16,234 nt of DNA from CAZJNX01 sp964547415 (GTDB taxonomy: Bacteria > Pseudomonadota > Alphaproteobacteria > Rhizobiales > Amorphaceae), in contig CAZJNX010000105.1 of NCBI GenBank assembly GCA_964547415.1, positions 1 through 16,234 on the forward strand, in the 5' to 3' direction. Every line of letters starts with the position of its first letter. Position 1 is the first letter of the stretch. The translations under genes were made by a program, and so were the position numbers. The notes beneath the pieces are model-generated. The model saw nothing but the letters and a program-made list of their open reading frames with translations, searched no databases and was not told the origin of the DNA. Of this stretch, positions 1-6,315 are shown piece after piece.

Positions 1-390
1 ATGGGCGAGACCGGGGCGGGCCAGCTCACCAAGATGGTCAACCAGATCTGCATCGCCGGACTGGTCCAGGGCCTGTCGGAGGCGATCCACTTCGGCAAAA
101 AGGCGGGCCTCGACATCGAGAAGGTGATCTCGGTGATCTCCAAGGGCGCCGCCCAGTCCTGGCAGATGGAGAACCGCTGGCAGGCGATGACGAAGGGCGA
201 GTTCGACTTCGGCTTCGCGGTCAACTGGATGCGCAAGGACCTCGACATCGTGCTCGCCGAGGCGCGGCGGAACCACGCGCGGGTGCCGGTGACGGCGCTC
301 GTCGACCAGTTCTACGGCGACGTGCAGGAAATGGGCGGCGGCCGCTGGGACACCTGCTCGCTCATCGCCCGCCTCGACCGGGACGGCTGA
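1..390 (+). CDS. NAD(P)-dependent beta-hydroxyacid dehydrogenase (3-hydroxyisobutyrate dehydrogenase family), C-terminal part
   Basis: The reading frame is open from base 1 to a TGA at 388-390, so the gene begins before the window; the ATG at base 1 is internal. The visible 129 residues are the all-helical C-terminal domain. It opens with GETGAGQLTKMVNQ, the family signature in which the Lys (residue 11 here) is the catalytic lysine and the Asn three residues on contacts substrate. The following helices (GLVQGLSEAIHFGKKAGLD and FDFGFAVNWMRKDLDIVLAEA) are typical of the 3-hydroxyisobutyrate / tartronate semialdehyde / glyoxylate reductase family. These enzymes oxidise or reduce short 2- or 3-hydroxyacids with NAD(P) in the cytoplasm. 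The Rossmann half that sets cofactor and substrate is outside the window, so the exact substrate cannot be named. The gene ends 7 bases before a convergent cytochrome c gene. Confidence 0.88.
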   Translation: MGETGAGQLTKMVNQICIAGLVQGLSEAIHFGKKAGLDIEKVISVISKGAAQSWQMENRWQAMTKGEFDFGFAVNWMRKDLDIVLAEARRNHARVPVTALVDQFYGDVQEMGGGRWDTCSLIARLDRDG

Positions 391-397
391 GGCCGCC

Positions 398-793
398 TCA
401 CTCGGGGCCGTCGGCCGCCGTCTGGATCGTCTCCAGGTAGTCGACGAGGGACGCCACGTCCTCCACGGGAAGCGCGATCTCCGGCATGGCGTCGTGGCCG
501 ACCACGATGCCCTCCGCGAGCGCCTCCTCGAGGTAGAAGACCGGGTAGCGCTCGGAGATCGTCCTGAGGGCGGGTGCCTCCGCGTGGGGACTCTCGCCCG
601 TCCGGCCGACGGCGTGGCAGCGGGCGCACAGCGTCTCGGCGAGCTCCCGGCCCCGCTCCACGTCCCCGGGCTCGGCCGCGGCCGCCCCGGCGAGGACGCC
701 GAGGGAAAGGGCGGCAAGCCACCTTGCAGGCCACCGGGCGAGCCGCCGTGCCGGGACGGCGGCGCACCTGCCGCGCGCGATGAGTTTCGTCAT
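398..793 (-). CDS. Periplasmic monohaem cytochrome c (class I)
   Basis: Encodes 131 residues from the ATG at 793. This start is preferred because GGAGGA (plus-strand TCCTCC at 801-806) sits 7 bases upstream; the frame continues upstream without a better site. A basic N-region is followed by a hydrophobic stretch (about residues 25-40, ending LAGAAAA), which reads as a Sec signal peptide cleaved near residue 40. The mature part carries one haem c site, CARCH (Cys56, Cys59, His60). Met103 in the MPEI motif is the likely sixth ligand, and a C-terminal helix follows (VEDVASLVDYLETIQ). This layout is a small class I cytochrome c that shuttles electrons in the periplasm. Its redox partners cannot be inferred, because neither neighbour is a respiratory or oxidase gene. 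Confidence 0.85.
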   Translation of the reverse strand: MTKLIARGRCAAVPARRLARWPARWLAALSLGVLAGAAAAEPGDVERGRELAETLCARCHAVGRTGESPHAEAPALRTISERYPVFYLEEALAEGIVVGHDAMPEIALPVEDVASLVDYLETIQTAADGPE

Positions 794-838
794 GGGCCGT
801 TCCTCCGCCAGCGCCCGCGGGACGATCACCCCTCGCCT

Positions 839-859
839 CGCCGGGCGCAACGCCCGGCG
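839..859 (-). terminator. Perfect 9-bp hairpin between two leftward genes
   Basis: Arms at 839-847 and 851-859 pair perfectly (CGCCGGGCG / CGCCCGGCG) around a CAA loop. The hairpin lies 28 bases beyond the stop codon of the leftward gene 887-1117 and ahead of the cytochrome c gene. No T-run follows on the minus strand, so it is not a textbook intrinsic terminator. It may be an attenuator, an RNA 3'-end stabiliser or chance in very GC-rich DNA. Confidence 0.35.
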
Positions 860-886
860 GCCGGCGCTCCACAGCCGCGCGGGCCG

Positions 887-1117
887 TCAGGCGAAGGGCT
901 CCACCGCGTCCACCGCGAGCAAGGGCGTCCACGGGCCCGGGTCTTCCCCGTCGGTGGTGGCGCGGGAGACGACCGCCGCGCGGCCGCCGTTGTCGAAGAA
1001 CGCGCGGACGGCGGCCGCCGTCTCGCCGGACGGAGCGGCGAAAGCGCTGCCGGCGGTGGTTTCGCGGACGAGGGGTTCGTCGACGAGGATGAGCTTCGCT
1101 CGCGGGACGTATGGCAT
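887..1117 (-). CDS. Hypothetical 76-residue protein
   Basis: I do not recognise this protein. The start at 1117 (MPYVPRAK) is chosen over an in-frame ATG four codons upstream because GGAGG lies about 5 bases before it and overlaps that upstream ATG. The product has no signal peptide, membrane segment or cysteine. It alternates predicted strands (AKLILVDEP, GRAAVVSRA, PLLAVDAVEPF) with a helix (ETAAAVRAFFDNG), which suggests a small soluble alpha/beta domain. Codon use matches its neighbours. A GTGA-N6-TCAC palindrome lies about 55 bases upstream of the start and could be an operator. A 9-bp hairpin follows the gene. Confidence 0.6.
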   Translation of the reverse strand: MPYVPRAKLILVDEPLVRETTAGSAFAAPSGETAAAVRAFFDNGGRAAVVSRATTDGEDPGPWTPLLAVDAVEPFA

Positions 1118-1169
1118 CCGATCCTCCATTGCGGATGGGCCGACCGTGCGACGGGAGAGCGCGCGCTTC

Positions 1170-1185
1170 CGTGACGGGCGTCACG
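1170..1185. promoter_or_regulatory. GTGA-N6-TCAC palindrome, candidate CRP/FNR-family operator
   Basis: CGTGACG-GG-CGTCACG is a perfect 7-bp inverted repeat with a 2-base spacer. Its core GTGA-N6-TCAC matches the half-site spacing of CRP-family regulators. It sits 53 bases upstream of the leftward gene starting at 1117 and overlaps the stop codon of the small ORF 1181-1336. A 2-base loop disfavours an RNA hairpin, so a DNA operator is the better reading. The regulator is unknown, and a chance palindrome is possible. Confidence 0.35.
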
Positions 1186-1336
1186 AACCGGGCGGTCGCG
1201 GTTCCTTCCCGAGGGCCGTCTGGTTCCTGCGGGCGTCGTCGTGGAACGCCTTGCCGATCTCCTCCCGGAGGTGCGCGGCGACCTCCCCCATGCGGGCGGC
1301 CGTCGCGCGGGCGCGGGCCTTCTCGTCCTCGCTCAC
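1181..1336 (-). CDS. Small hypothetical protein (51 residues, GTG start)
   Basis: The frame begins with a GTG at 1336-1334 that overlaps the TGA of the upstream urea-transporter frame (GTGA), an arrangement typical of translational coupling, and ends at a TGA at 1183-1181. The 51-residue product is highly charged and mostly helical by eye (SEDEKARARATAARMGEVAA, then HLREEIGKAFHDDARR). It has no signal peptide or cysteine. I do not recognise a family. The stop-start overlap and the absence of a competing frame are the only support, so it could be a non-coding remnant. If the urea transporter is truly broken, translation of this ORF by coupling would depend on the frameshifted distal part being read. 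Confidence 0.4.
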   Translation of the reverse strand: MSEDEKARARATAARMGEVAAHLREEIGKAFHDDARRNQTALGKEPRPPGS

Positions 1337-2330
1337 GGGCGCGCCTTTCCCTTCGCCGCGACGGCGCCCGCACCCGCCGCTTCCGGTGCGGCCGCCAGGA
1401 ACAGCCAGGTGACGAGCACGAAGCCGGCCGTGAAGGCCGGAACGCCCGCCGGCGCCACCATGGCGTCGAGGGCGCCCTGAACGGGAACGGTGAAGAGGAC
1501 GGCGAGGGCGGCGAGGAGCACGGTGCGCGGGCCGGGCGAGGCGAAGGTGGAGCCGAGCGCGATCGCGACGAGGACCGAACTTAAGCCGTAAAGGCCCGCC
1601 TCGATGTCGGCCGGGCTCTCGCCCCGAGTGCGAGGGCGGACAGGACCGCGAGCGCCGAGCCGAGGGCGGCGAGGCCCGCCGCCACGGGCGAGGACAGGAG
1701 GAGCCCGATCAGGATCAGCGCGCCCGACACCGGGTCCTTCAGGAGGAAGACCTGGGAGACGCCGTCGAGGATCGCCGTCAGCACGAATGGCGCGCCTGCG
1801 GAGGACGCGCCCGCCGCCGCCGCCTGCGGGAAGGCGGGTGCGGGAAGGTCCAGCGCCGGCAGGTTGCCGAAGGCGTAGGCGCCCGCGACCAGCACAATCG
1901 AGACCGCCAGGAAGGGGAAGGTGAGCGGGGGAAGGCGGCTCGCTCCGAGGACCCGCCGCGTCGCCGCGAGCGCGATGGAGGAAATCGCCGCGCCGAGCCC
2001 GACGAGGGCCGCCGAGAGCGCCGACGGGGCGAGGAAGGTGGCGACGGCGATGCCGACGAGGAGCCCGTTGTAGCCGTAGTGGCCGGCTGCGAGGGAGGTG
2101 TCCGCCGGGTAGAGCGCGGCGCCCACCGCCGTCGCCACGCACAGCCCCGCGAGCGCCGCCGCGAGGATCGCCGGATCGCCCGAGGCGAAGGCGGCCCACG
2201 CGATGGCGGCGATGAACAGGAGCCCGGTCGCCACCCGCTCCTGGAGCATCACCTGCGCCGCCCCCCGCGCCAGGCAGCCGAGGGTCGCGACGAGCGCGCC
2301 TCCCGCCCCGTGTCCCGCGCCCCTCGCAAT
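1333..2330 (-). pseudogene. Urea transporter (UT family), frameshifted and without a standard start codon
   Basis: Two leftward frames together encode a urea-channel protein. The first contains LARGAAQVMLQ and GHYGYNGLLVGIAVATFL, then LPPLTFPFLAVS. The second contains the duplicated half: EAGLYGLSSVLVAIALGSTF and VPAFTAGFVLVTWL. This internal duplication, with YNG/YG..VLVAIALG and tFpf/tagFvlvtW motifs, is the UT-family signature for passive urea channels in the inner membrane. The switch of frame falls at a GGGG run (1622-1625), as if one G were lost. The conserved segment before the GTG at 2252 (LGCLARGAAQV) is in frame, but no ATG or GTG precedes it down to the TAG at 2376. Only ATT at 2330-2328, with a GGGAGGG-like site, or a CTG is available. 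It may be a decayed gene or a sequence with a homopolymer error. No urease gene is in view. Confidence 0.75.
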
Positions 2331-2375
2331 CGCCGTGCCCTCCCCTCGCCCCCGCGGGGCCGCCGGCAGGAGGCT

Positions 2376-3920
2376 CTAGACCGGACCGCAGACGGTGTCG
2401 AGGAAGCGCTTCGCGTCGGTGCGGATCGCCTCCACCTTGTCCGTCTTCATCTTGTCGAGGGTGCCGTAGATGACGCCCATCCGGCGGTTCTTCCGCAGCG
2501 TCTCCTCGTTCTCCATCAGGAAGTTCCAGTAGAGATAGTTGAACGGGCAGGCCCGCTCGCCCGTTCGCTGCTTGACGTCGTAGGCGCAGGACGAGCAGTA
2601 GTCGCTCATCTTGTCGATGTAGTTGCCCGACGCGGCGTAGGGCTTGGAGGCGAAGACGCCGCCGTCGGCGAAGATCGCCATGCCGTGGACGTTGGGCAGC
2701 TCCACCCATTCGTAGGCGTCGGCGTAGACGACGAGGTACCACTCCTCGATCTCGGCGGGGGCGATCCCGGCGAGGAGCGCGAAGTTGCCCGTCACCATCA
2801 GCCGCTGGATGTGGTGGGCGTAGGCGAGGTCCCGCGTCTGGACGATCGCCGCGCGCATGCAGGCCATATCCGTCTCGCCCGTCCAGTAGAAGTCCGGAAG
2901 GCGGCGCCGCGCGTCGAGGGCGTTGGTCTCGGCGTAATCCGGCATCTTCAGCCAGTAGATGCCGCGGATGAACTCGCGCCAGCCGAGGATCTGCCGCACG
3001 AACCCCTCCACCGCGTTGAGCGGGGCCCGCCCGTCCTCGAAGGCGTCGACGGCGGCCGCGCACACCTCCCGCGGGGACAGGAGCCCGCAGTTGATGAGCG
3101 GCGACAGGAGCGAGTGGAACAGCGTCGCCTCGCCGTCCGCCATCGCGTCCTGGTAGTCGCCGAAGCGGGGAAGGTACGTCTCCACGAAGGCGTCGAGGGC
3201 GAGGAGGGCATCCTCCCGCGTCACCGGCCAGTTGAAGGCGTCGAGGCTGCCGAAGTGGTTGGAAAAGCGCGCCTCCACGAGGGCGATCGCCTCCTCGGTG
3301 ATCGCGTCGGGCGGGAAGGACGGGCGCGCGGGGACCCGCTCGCCCTCCGGCAGGCGCTTGCGGTTCTCCGCGTCGTAGTTCCACTTGTCGCCGACGGGCG
3401 CGCCGTCCTCCATCAGGATGCCGGTCTCCTCGCGCATGGCGCGGTAGAAGTACTCCATCCGCAGGCCCTTGCGGCCCGCCGCCCATTCCCGGAAGCGGGC
3501 GCGGCTTGCGAAGAAGCGATCGTCGTCGCGGATCTCGACCGGGACGGCGGTCGCCTCCTGCCAGCTGCGCATCGCCTGAAGGACCCGCCACTCCCCCGGC
3601 TCGGTGACGACGATCCGCGCCGGCCGGTGGCGGCGGGCGGCCCGGGCGAGCTCGGCGGAGAAGCTGCCGGCGTTGTCCGGATCGTCGAGGCGCACGTAAT
3701 CGACCGCGATCCCGTCCGCCCTGAGCGCCTCGGCGAAGTGGCGCATGGCGGAAAAGAGAAAGGCGATCTTCTGCTTGTGGTGGCGGACGTAGGTGGCCTC
3801 CTCCGCCACCTCGCACAGGAAGACGACGTCCCGCTCCGGGTCGAGATCGGCAAGGGACGACAGCCGCCGGTCGAGCTGGTCGCCGAGGACGAAGCGCAGC
3901 GTCCCCCCCGTCTTCGCCAT
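2376..3920 (-). CDS. phrB: Iron-sulfur bacterial cryptochrome/photolyase, probable (6-4) photolyase (FeS-BCP, PhrB type)
   Basis: Encodes 514 residues from the ATG at 3920. The N-terminal alpha/beta domain starts LRFVLGDQLD, as in photolyase-related proteins. The C-terminal helical domain carries FAD. Four cysteines (Cys354, Cys442, Cys445, Cys458; local motifs DMACM, YCSSC, ACPFNYLYW) have the spacing of the [4Fe-4S] ligands of Agrobacterium PhrB. His369-His370 (AYAHHIQR) matches the lesion-contacting His of that enzyme. Family knowledge: these proteins repair UV (6-4) photoproducts with blue light and use a ribityllumazine antenna. The assignment to this family rests on residues seen here; the substrate is inferred. 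The gene follows the SDR gene by 4 bases and is surely co-transcribed with it. The length matches the roughly 500-residue family. Confidence 0.93.
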   Translation of the reverse strand: MAKTGGTLRFVLGDQLDRRLSSLADLDPERDVVFLCEVAEEATYVRHHKQKIAFLFSAMRHFAEALRADGIAVDYVRLDDPDNAGSFSAELARAARRHRPARIVVTEPGEWRVLQAMRSWQEATAVPVEIRDDDRFFASRARFREWAAGRKGLRMEYFYRAMREETGILMEDGAPVGDKWNYDAENRKRLPEGERVPARPSFPPDAITEEAIALVEARFSNHFGSLDAFNWPVTREDALLALDAFVETYLPRFGDYQDAMADGEATLFHSLLSPLINCGLLSPREVCAAAVDAFEDGRAPLNAVEGFVRQILGWREFIRGIYWLKMPDYAETNALDARRRLPDFYWTGETDMACMRAAIVQTRDLAYAHHIQRLMVTGNFALLAGIAPAEIEEWYLVVYADAYEWVELPNVHGMAIFADGGVFASKPYAASGNYIDKMSDYCSSCAYDVKQRTGERACPFNYLYWNFLMENEETLRKNRRMGVIYGTLDKMKTDKVEAIRTDAKRFLDTVCGPV

Positions 3921-3924
3921 CGCC

Positions 3925-4659
3925 CTACCTCGAGATCAGGGTGGAGCGGCCGCCGTCCACCGACATCACCTGCCCCGTGATCCAGCCGCCCCGGTCCGTC
4001 AGGAGCACCTCGGCGAGGCCCGCCATGTCCTCCCCCTCCCCGAGGCGGCGGAGGGGATGGAGGTCGCCGAGGGCCTTCCTCACCGAGTCGTTGGCGGCGA
4101 CCTCGTCGCCCATTCCGCCGAGGGTGAGGCTGGGGGCGATGGCGTTCACCCGCACCTTCGGCGCGAGCTCGGCGGCGAGGGTGCGGGCAAGGGCGGCGAC
4201 GGCCCCCTTCGCCATGGCGATGGAGGCGTGGGCCGGGAAGCCCCGCTCCGCCGCCACGGTGGAGAACAGGAGGACGGACGCCCCGCCGTCCGCCCGCTCG
4301 AGGGCGGGGAGCGCCGCCTGGACCGCGCGCATGGCACCGACGGCGTTGAGGGCGAAGTCCGCCTCCACCTCCGCCGCGGAGAGCTTGCGGAAGGGGCGCA
4401 GGTGGATCGACCCGACGGCGTAGACGAGGCCGCAGAGCGCCCCCTCCCCGGCCGCCTCGGCGCTCGCCCGCTCGAAGAGGGACGGGTCGGCGACGTCCCC
4501 GGCGGTGGCGGTCGCGCCGATCTCCTCCGCGAGGGCGGCGAGGCGATCGCCGTCCCGGGCGACCAGGTGGACGCGGGCACCTGCGGCGGCAAGGCGCCTT
4601 GCGATGGACGATCCGATGGCGCCGGTGCCGCCGTAGACGAGATAGCTGCCGTCGGCCAT
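3925..4659 (-). CDS. Atypical short-chain dehydrogenase/reductase (SDR)
   Basis: Encodes 244 residues from the ATG at 4659, with a GGAGG site 6-10 bases upstream. A Rossmann fold is clear: GGTGAIG (residues 10-16) for NAD(P) and R35 after beta2 (VARD), which favours NADP. NAVGA (105-109) and Ser133 in FSTVAAERG follow. The usual YxxxK is altered to HASIAMAK: Lys151 is kept, but Ile147 occupies the Tyr position. The C-terminus has VNAIAPSLT and ITGQVMSVDGG, normal for SDRs. Loss of Tyr means it is either not a classical oxidoreductase or uses another acid. It lies 4 bases upstream of the iron-sulfur photolyase gene in the same operon and diverges from a second photolyase. A role linked to the photolyases, such as cofactor handling, is inference only. 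Confidence 0.88.
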   Translation of the reverse strand: MADGSYLVYGGTGAIGSSIARRLAAAGARVHLVARDGDRLAALAEEIGATATAGDVADPSLFERASAEAAGEGALCGLVYAVGSIHLRPFRKLSAAEVEADFALNAVGAMRAVQAALPALERADGGASVLLFSTVAAERGFPAHASIAMAKGAVAALARTLAAELAPKVRVNAIAPSLTLGGMGDEVAANDSVRKALGDLHPLRRLGEGEDMAGLAEVLLTDRGGWITGQVMSVDGGRSTLISR

Positions 4660-4685
4660 GGGGGCCTCCTTGCCTTGGGGGGCAT

Positions 4686-4704
4686 CCGCGCGGACGGCGC
4701 GCGG
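4686..4704. promoter_or_regulatory. Inverted repeat in the divergent SDR/photolyase promoter region
   Basis: CCGCGCG (4686-4692) and CGCGCGG (4698-4704) form a perfect 7-bp inverted repeat with a GACGG spacer. It is central in the 63-base gap between the divergent starts at 4659 and 4723. The position is right for one dimeric regulator controlling both sides, but such CG repeats arise easily by chance at this GC content. Confidence 0.28.
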
Positions 4705-4722
4705 TACGCGAGGCGGGGAGCT

Positions 4723-6315
4723 ATGGCCCGGGTCGTCTGGTTCAAGCGGGATCTGAGGGTGCGGGACCATCGGCCGCTCCTGGAAGCGGCGGCGGCCGGC
4801 CCTGTCCTCCCGCTCTACGTGGCCGAGCCGGACCTTTGGCGGCAGGCTGACGCCTCGGCGCGCCATTGGGGCTTCATCGCCGAGAGCCTCGCAGAGCTCC
4901 GGGACGCGCTCGCCGCCCGCGGCGCCCCCCTCGTGGTGACGACGGGCGAGGTGACGGCCGTCCTCGAGGCGATCCGCGCCCGTTACGGCATCGAGGGCCT
5001 CCACGCCCACCAGGAGACCGGCAACGGCTGGACCTACGCCCGGGACGAACGGGTGCGGGCCTGGTGCCGGCAGCACGGCATCCCCTTCCGCGAGATCCCC
5101 CAGTTCGGCGTCGTGCGCGGCCCCTGCGACCGGGACCGCTGGGCCCGCGCCTGGGACCGGATGATGGCCGAGCCCGTCGCGGAGGCGCCCGAACGGATGC
5201 AAGCGGTGACGGACGCGCCGGGCGGGGCGATCCCGTCCGCTGCGGACCTGTCCCTCGCGGACGATCCCTGCCCGGGCAGACAGGCGGGCGGGCGCGCGGC
5301 GGGCGAAGCGCTCCTCGCCTCCTTCCTCGCCGGGCGCGGGCGGGACTACCGGCGCGGCATGTCGAGCCCCCTGTCGGCGGAGACGGCCTGCTCGCGCCTG
5401 TCGGCCCATCTCGCCGCCGGGACGCTGTCCGTGCGGGAGGTGACGCAGGCGGCCCTTGCCGAACGGCGCGCGCTGGCGGGCCTGCCGGCGGCCGAGCGCG
5501 CGATGCCGCTTGGCGCGATCGATTCCTTCGTCGGACGCCTCCACTGGCACTGCCACTTCATCCAGAAGCTGGAGTCCGAGCCGGAGATCGAGTGGCGCTG
5601 CTTCCACCCCGCCTTCGAGGACGCGCGCCCGCGGGCGGCGGACCACCCCCACCTCCTCGCCTGGGGCGCGGGGCGGACGGGCCTGCCGTTCGTGGATGCG
5701 TGCATGCGCCAGCTCGCCGGGACGGGCTGGATCAACTTCCGCATGCGGGCCATGCTGATGGCCGTGGCGAGCTACCACCTGTGGCTCGACTGGCGGGACT
5801 CCGGCGCCGTTCTCGCCCGCCTGTTCACCGACTACGAGCCGGGCATCCACTGGTCCCAGGCGCAGATGCAGTCCGGCACCACCGGCATCAACACGCTGCG
5901 GATCTACAACCCCGTGAAGCAGGGCCACGACCAGGACCCGGACGGGACCTTCGTGCGGCGCTGGGTGCCGGAGCTTGCCGGCATCCCCGGCCCCCTCGTC
6001 CACGCGCCGTGGGCGCTCTCGCCCGAGGCGCTCGCCGAGGCGGGGGTGCGGCTCGGCGAGACGTACCCGGAGCGGATCGTGGACCACGAGGCGGCGGCGC
6101 GACAGGCGCGGCGGCGGATTGGCGAGATCCGCCGCACGCCCGGGTTCCGGGAGGCGGCGGCCGCCGTCTACGCGCGCCACGGCTCGCGGAAGCGCACCGC
6201 GGGACGGCCGGAGGACCGGGGCCTTTCCGCCGCCCCGCGCCCCCGCCGGAAGAAGGCCGCCCGGCCAGCCGGCCAGGCGGACCTGTTCGGCGAGACCGAG
6301 CCGGTCAGGGATTGA
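4723..6315 (+). CDS. Cryptochrome/deoxyribodipyrimidine photolyase family protein with a C-terminal clamp-binding-like tail
   Basis: Encodes 530 residues from the ATG at 4723, just after GGGGAG. The N-terminal photolyase domain starts VVWFKRDLRVRDHRPL. The FAD domain has the family core: LHWHCHFIQKLE (273-284), TGLPFVDACMRQL (319-331), GWINFRMRAML (335-345), LDWRDSG (355-361), DYEPGIHWSQAQ (370-381) and IYNPVKQG (394-401), then RRWVPEL. Family knowledge: blue-light repair of pyrimidine dimers or light sensing. Compared with E. coli photolyase, the FAD-proximal Trp382 aligns with Ala380 and Asn378 with His376, so electron transfer and flavin chemistry may differ. After about residue 488 comes a basic low-complexity tail ending in QADLF (518-522), like sliding-clamp-binding peptides. 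The gene diverges from the SDR-photolyase pair and overlaps opgH convergently by 11 bases. Repair versus signalling cannot be decided here. Confidence 0.92.
   Translation: MARVVWFKRDLRVRDHRPLLEAAAAGPVLPLYVAEPDLWRQADASARHWGFIAESLAELRDALAARGAPLVVTTGEVTAVLEAIRARYGIEGLHAHQETGNGWTYARDERVRAWCRQHGIPFREIPQFGVVRGPCDRDRWARAWDRMMAEPVAEAPERMQAVTDAPGGAIPSAADLSLADDPCPGRQAGGRAAGEALLASFLAGRGRDYRRGMSSPLSAETACSRLSAHLAAGTLSVREVTQAALAERRALAGLPAAERAMPLGAIDSFVGRLHWHCHFIQKLESEPEIEWRCFHPAFEDARPRAADHPHLLAWGAGRTGLPFVDACMRQLAGTGWINFRMRAMLMAVASYHLWLDWRDSGAVLARLFTDYEPGIHWSQAQMQSGTTGINTLRIYNPVKQGHDQDPDGTFVRRWVPELAGIPGPLVHAPWALSPEALAEAGVRLGETYPERIVDHEAAARQARRRIGEIRRTPGFREAAAAVYARHGSRKRTAGRPEDRGLSAAPRPRRKKAARPAGQADLFGETEPVRD

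Noticed and set aside
312..1373. Long leftward open frame of about 353 codons
   Set aside because: Its translation is Arg/Pro/Gly-rich low complexity and it crosses the cytochrome c gene and two smaller genes in another frame; a typical GC-rich shadow.
2079..3980. Long rightward open frame opposite the photolyase
   Set aside because: It lies antisense to the well-supported iron-sulfur photolyase and reads as His/Arg/Val-rich filler with no domain.
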